Part shown: piece by piece, positions 62,642 through 64,000 of the stretch
How positions within the stretch are numbered: position 1 is the first letter of the stretch
How the letters are laid out: every line of letters starts with the position of its first letter
NCBI RefSeq assembly: GCF_001713475.1
Contig: NZ_CP016499.1
Coordinates: 2,232,001 to 2,296,000, forward strand
DNA from: Agrobacterium sp. RAC06
GTDB lineage: Bacteria > Pseudomonadota > Alphaproteobacteria > Rhizobiales > Rhizobiaceae
Direction of reading: 5' to 3'
Length of the DNA: 64,000 nt
The notes under the pieces: model-generated
What the model was told of the DNA's origin: nothing
The model's database searches: none
The model's input: only the letters and a program-made list of their open reading frames with translations
Position numbers and translations under genes: made by a program

Positions 62642-62854
62642 TTAGATTTCAGTCCGCTCAGCCAGTTCTAGTGCGTCTTCAATGTCGACGCCAAGGTACC
62701 TCCCTGTGTTCTCGATCTTGGTATGGCCATGCAGGATCTGGATAGCTCGAAGGATGCCTGTGGACTTATAGACCATGTTCAGGAGCTTCTTGACACCGAC
62801 GCGCTTGCCTGCGTTCCAAGCCGGACGACCCAGCGCAGCAGGATTATACTGTGA
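62642..62854 (-). pseudogene. Tyrosine-recombinase/integrase gene with large internal deletion
   Basis: The reading frame joins an N-terminal piece of a rhizobial ~200-residue tyrosine recombinase (ALGRPAWNAGKRVGVKK) directly to its C-terminal piece (ILRAIQILHGHTKIENTGRY, LGVDIEDALELAERTEI). The intervening ~120 residues, which carry the first catalytic Arg, are gone in frame. The HTK and the tyrosine nucleophile in GRYLG remain. The encoded ~70-residue product cannot be a working recombinase. The open frame extends upstream to 62980, but that part does not match the family. Confidence 0.75.
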
Positions 62855-63082
62855 CATCCCCGTTTTAATTCTCCTATCGTCACCCTTGGCCAGAGGGAGA
62901 ATGCGCACCTTCGTTGATATGACGGGGCCGACTGCAGACCGTCTGATTCCGGCTTCGCTGATGGCAAAGCGAACGCTCATCGCAACCGACGATGTAATCC
63001 CGGGGGGGCTCGGTTCGAGCCCCTAGTCCATCTGCCATTCTTTCCTTCGCCGTATCAATTACTTAAGTCGATCCTGACGGCG

Positions 63083-64000
63083 CTATAGCCTCAAGAAGTC
63101 AAGCGACAGGCCGCGTGCAGCCTTTTCCCAGGTCAGGCGAATCTCAAGCTCCGCGCGCAACTTCGCAGCCCGGGCGAATGTGGCTTTATGGTCCGACAGC
63201 GCGGCGCCAACTTTCGCTGCCCACTCTTCACGATTCGCCGCGTCAGCGAGCGCTACAGGTGCAATGCTGGGCTCAAAAAGGTGTGCGTCGAGTCCTTGGT
63301 TCAACTCAGGATCGCGCAGGTATTCAGCGAGGCCGCTTTCCGCCGAAATGATGGCAGGCACGCCGGCGGCAATCGCTTCGAGACCAGTCAGCCCGAATCC
63401 TTCCGCGACCGACGGCATGATTATCAGCGCTGAGCCGAGGTAGTCCTGCACGAGTTTCGCCGGTTCAGTCGAGAACGACCTTAGCTGTACAAATTGCGAA
63501 TAGTCCTTGAACTCCCCGATATTCTCGAACTCGGCAAGTGCCTTTTCTTTCGTGAAACCGCGCATCACCAGCTTCGGCGTCTGCCCGGATTTCCAGAGCC
63601 GCTCGGTCGCAACCCTCTTGATCACGTCGCACGCCAGCAGACCTCCCTTAACGCCGGCGTCCTCCATGCGGCCCGACATCAAGCAGGAATTCATTTGAAG
63701 ATTTTGGGGGTCTGGGACCAACTTCAGCAATGGCGGGCTGAGGCCCGGCACGAGCATGGTCATGGTAGGCAAAGGCGCTTGCCACAGAAAGCTTCTCTTG
63801 ATGCGTGGCCCCACAGCGACGACCAAATTGGCCAGCTCCGCGAGTGCGATCTGATCGTCGAGTTTTGCCTCGCCTCGTAGCGGATCGAAAAGGGCATCTC
63901 CATGAGGCGTTTTCAACCCTTCGTTTTCGTGGGGAATAGTGTGGAGAAAATGGACGTATTTAGCGCCGAACCGGGTGGCCAAAGCGCGCGCGGCGGGACC
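63083..64000 (-). CDS. Glycosyltransferase (GT4-like), N-terminus outside the window
   Basis: More than 300 codons of an open frame enter from the right edge without a start codon I trust. The TTG at 63982 is inside the fold. The GT-B C-terminal domain is clear: MNSCLMSGRMEDAGVKGGLL, KLVMRGF, then the nucleotide-sugar site LIIMPSVAEGFGLTGLEAIA and AGVPAIISAESGLAEYL. The N-terminal part HFLHTIPHENEG and LAELANLVVAVGPRIKRSFL resembles the acceptor half of GT4 enzymes. Position in the integrated element suggests an accessory surface-polysaccharide or defence-related role. Which one is unknown. Confidence 0.8.
   Translation of the reverse strand, partial: GPAARALATRFGAKYVHFLHTIPHENEGLKTPHGDALFDPLRGEAKLDDQIALAELANLVVAVGPRIKRSFLWQAPLPTMTMLVPGLSPPLLKLVPDPQNLQMNSCLMSGRMEDAGVKGGLLACDVIKRVATERLWKSGQTPKLVMRGFTKEKALAEFENIGEFKDYSQFVQLRSFSTEPAKLVQDYLGSALIIMPSVAEGFGLTGLEAIAAGVPAIISAESGLAEYLRDPELNQGLDAHLFEPSIAPVALADAANREEWAAKVGAALSDHKATFARAAKLRAELEIRLTWEKAARGLSLDFLRL

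Larger units (their letters stand above)
60741..64000. mobile_element. Left end of an integrated element at tRNA-Phe (continues past the window)
   Basis: The tRNA-Phe 3' fragment sets the boundary with the chromosome at 60741-60790. To its right the gene content changes to accessory types: a HTH replication-like protein, a RelE-type toxin with HTH antitoxin, a deleted integrase gene and a glycosyltransferase. Gene density drops and codon choice looks less GC-biased in the TA region. tRNA-Phe is an established integration site for rhizobial elements such as the Mesorhizobium symbiosis island. The other end is not visible. Confidence 0.65.

Noticed and set aside
63001..63035. Second tRNA-like 3' end near the integrase remnant (GGTTCGAGCCCC followed by TCTGCCA)
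   Set aside because: The five bases before and after the TTCGAGC loop do not pair as a T-stem, and no acceptor or anticodon arm can be placed. It is only a GC-rich inverted repeat.

Overview
The window reads as chromosome (or chromid) of a Rhizobiaceae bacterium of the Agrobacterium/Rhizobium type. The galacturonate genes udh, kdgD, gci and gli look like the Agrobacterium enzymes throughout. An exact TGA-N9-TCA iron-responsive operator of the rhizobial RirA type is present. The gene families (TRAP and sugar ABC importers, a TadG-like protein, many GntR regulators) fit the same group. Genes are densely packed in short operons on both strands.

Layout. (1) 1-17.5 kb: a biofilm-adhesin island. 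It holds a LapG-type periplasmic cysteine protease, a type I secretion system (outer-membrane channel, ABC exporter, membrane-fusion protein), an unusual ribbon-helix-helix/PAS protein at the end of the exporter operon, and a 3448-residue repeat adhesin with VWA, PPC, EF-hand-like and RTX parts. No LapD-type c-di-GMP receptor is in view. (2) 17.8-25.4 kb: oxidative D-galacturonate/D-glucuronate catabolism, with uronate dehydrogenase, a GntR regulator, keto-deoxyglucarate dehydratase, galactarolactone cycloisomerase and isomerase, and a TRAP importer. (3) 25.6-30.4 kb: ornithine cyclodeaminase, a GAF-GGDEF diguanylate cyclase, RecX, and a soluble two-component pair. (4) 30.6-36 kb: a ribose-type sugar ABC importer ending in an SMP-30/gluconolactonase gene. 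The two-component pair is divergent from it across a perfect 22-bp palindrome. (5) 36.1-43.1 kb: a QorB-like oxidoreductase with a divergent HxlR regulator, a solitary TadG-like protein, a PAS-PAS-HTH regulator, a 56-residue membrane protein, and kdgK-kduD-gntR for keto-deoxy sugars. (6) 43.2-47.2 kb: an iron-siderophore-type ABC importer with a divergent methyltransferase and a shared iron operator. (7) 47.2-60.5 kb: a YitT-like protein, an aromatic/aspartate aminotransferase with a divergent Lrp-type regulator, the dppABCDF peptide importer, and a TetR-controlled RND efflux pump. (8) 60.7-64 kb: the start of an integrated element. It is bounded by a 50-bp fragment of the 3' end of a tRNA-Phe gene and carries a HTH protein, a RelE/HTH toxin-antitoxin pair, an integrase gene with an internal deletion, and a glycosyltransferase that runs off the window.

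Regions 2 and 5 connect: Udh, Gli, Gci and KdgD take uronates towards 2-ketoglutarate semialdehyde, while KduD and KdgK serve the keto-deoxygluconate route used for pectin-derived sugars. The next enzyme of the first route, ketoglutarate semialdehyde dehydrogenase, is not in the window. Several intergenic regions contain long perfect inverted repeats. Some look like operators. Others cover a ribosome binding site or follow a solute-binding-protein gene. I found no rRNA, intact tRNA, CRISPR array or insertion sequence.
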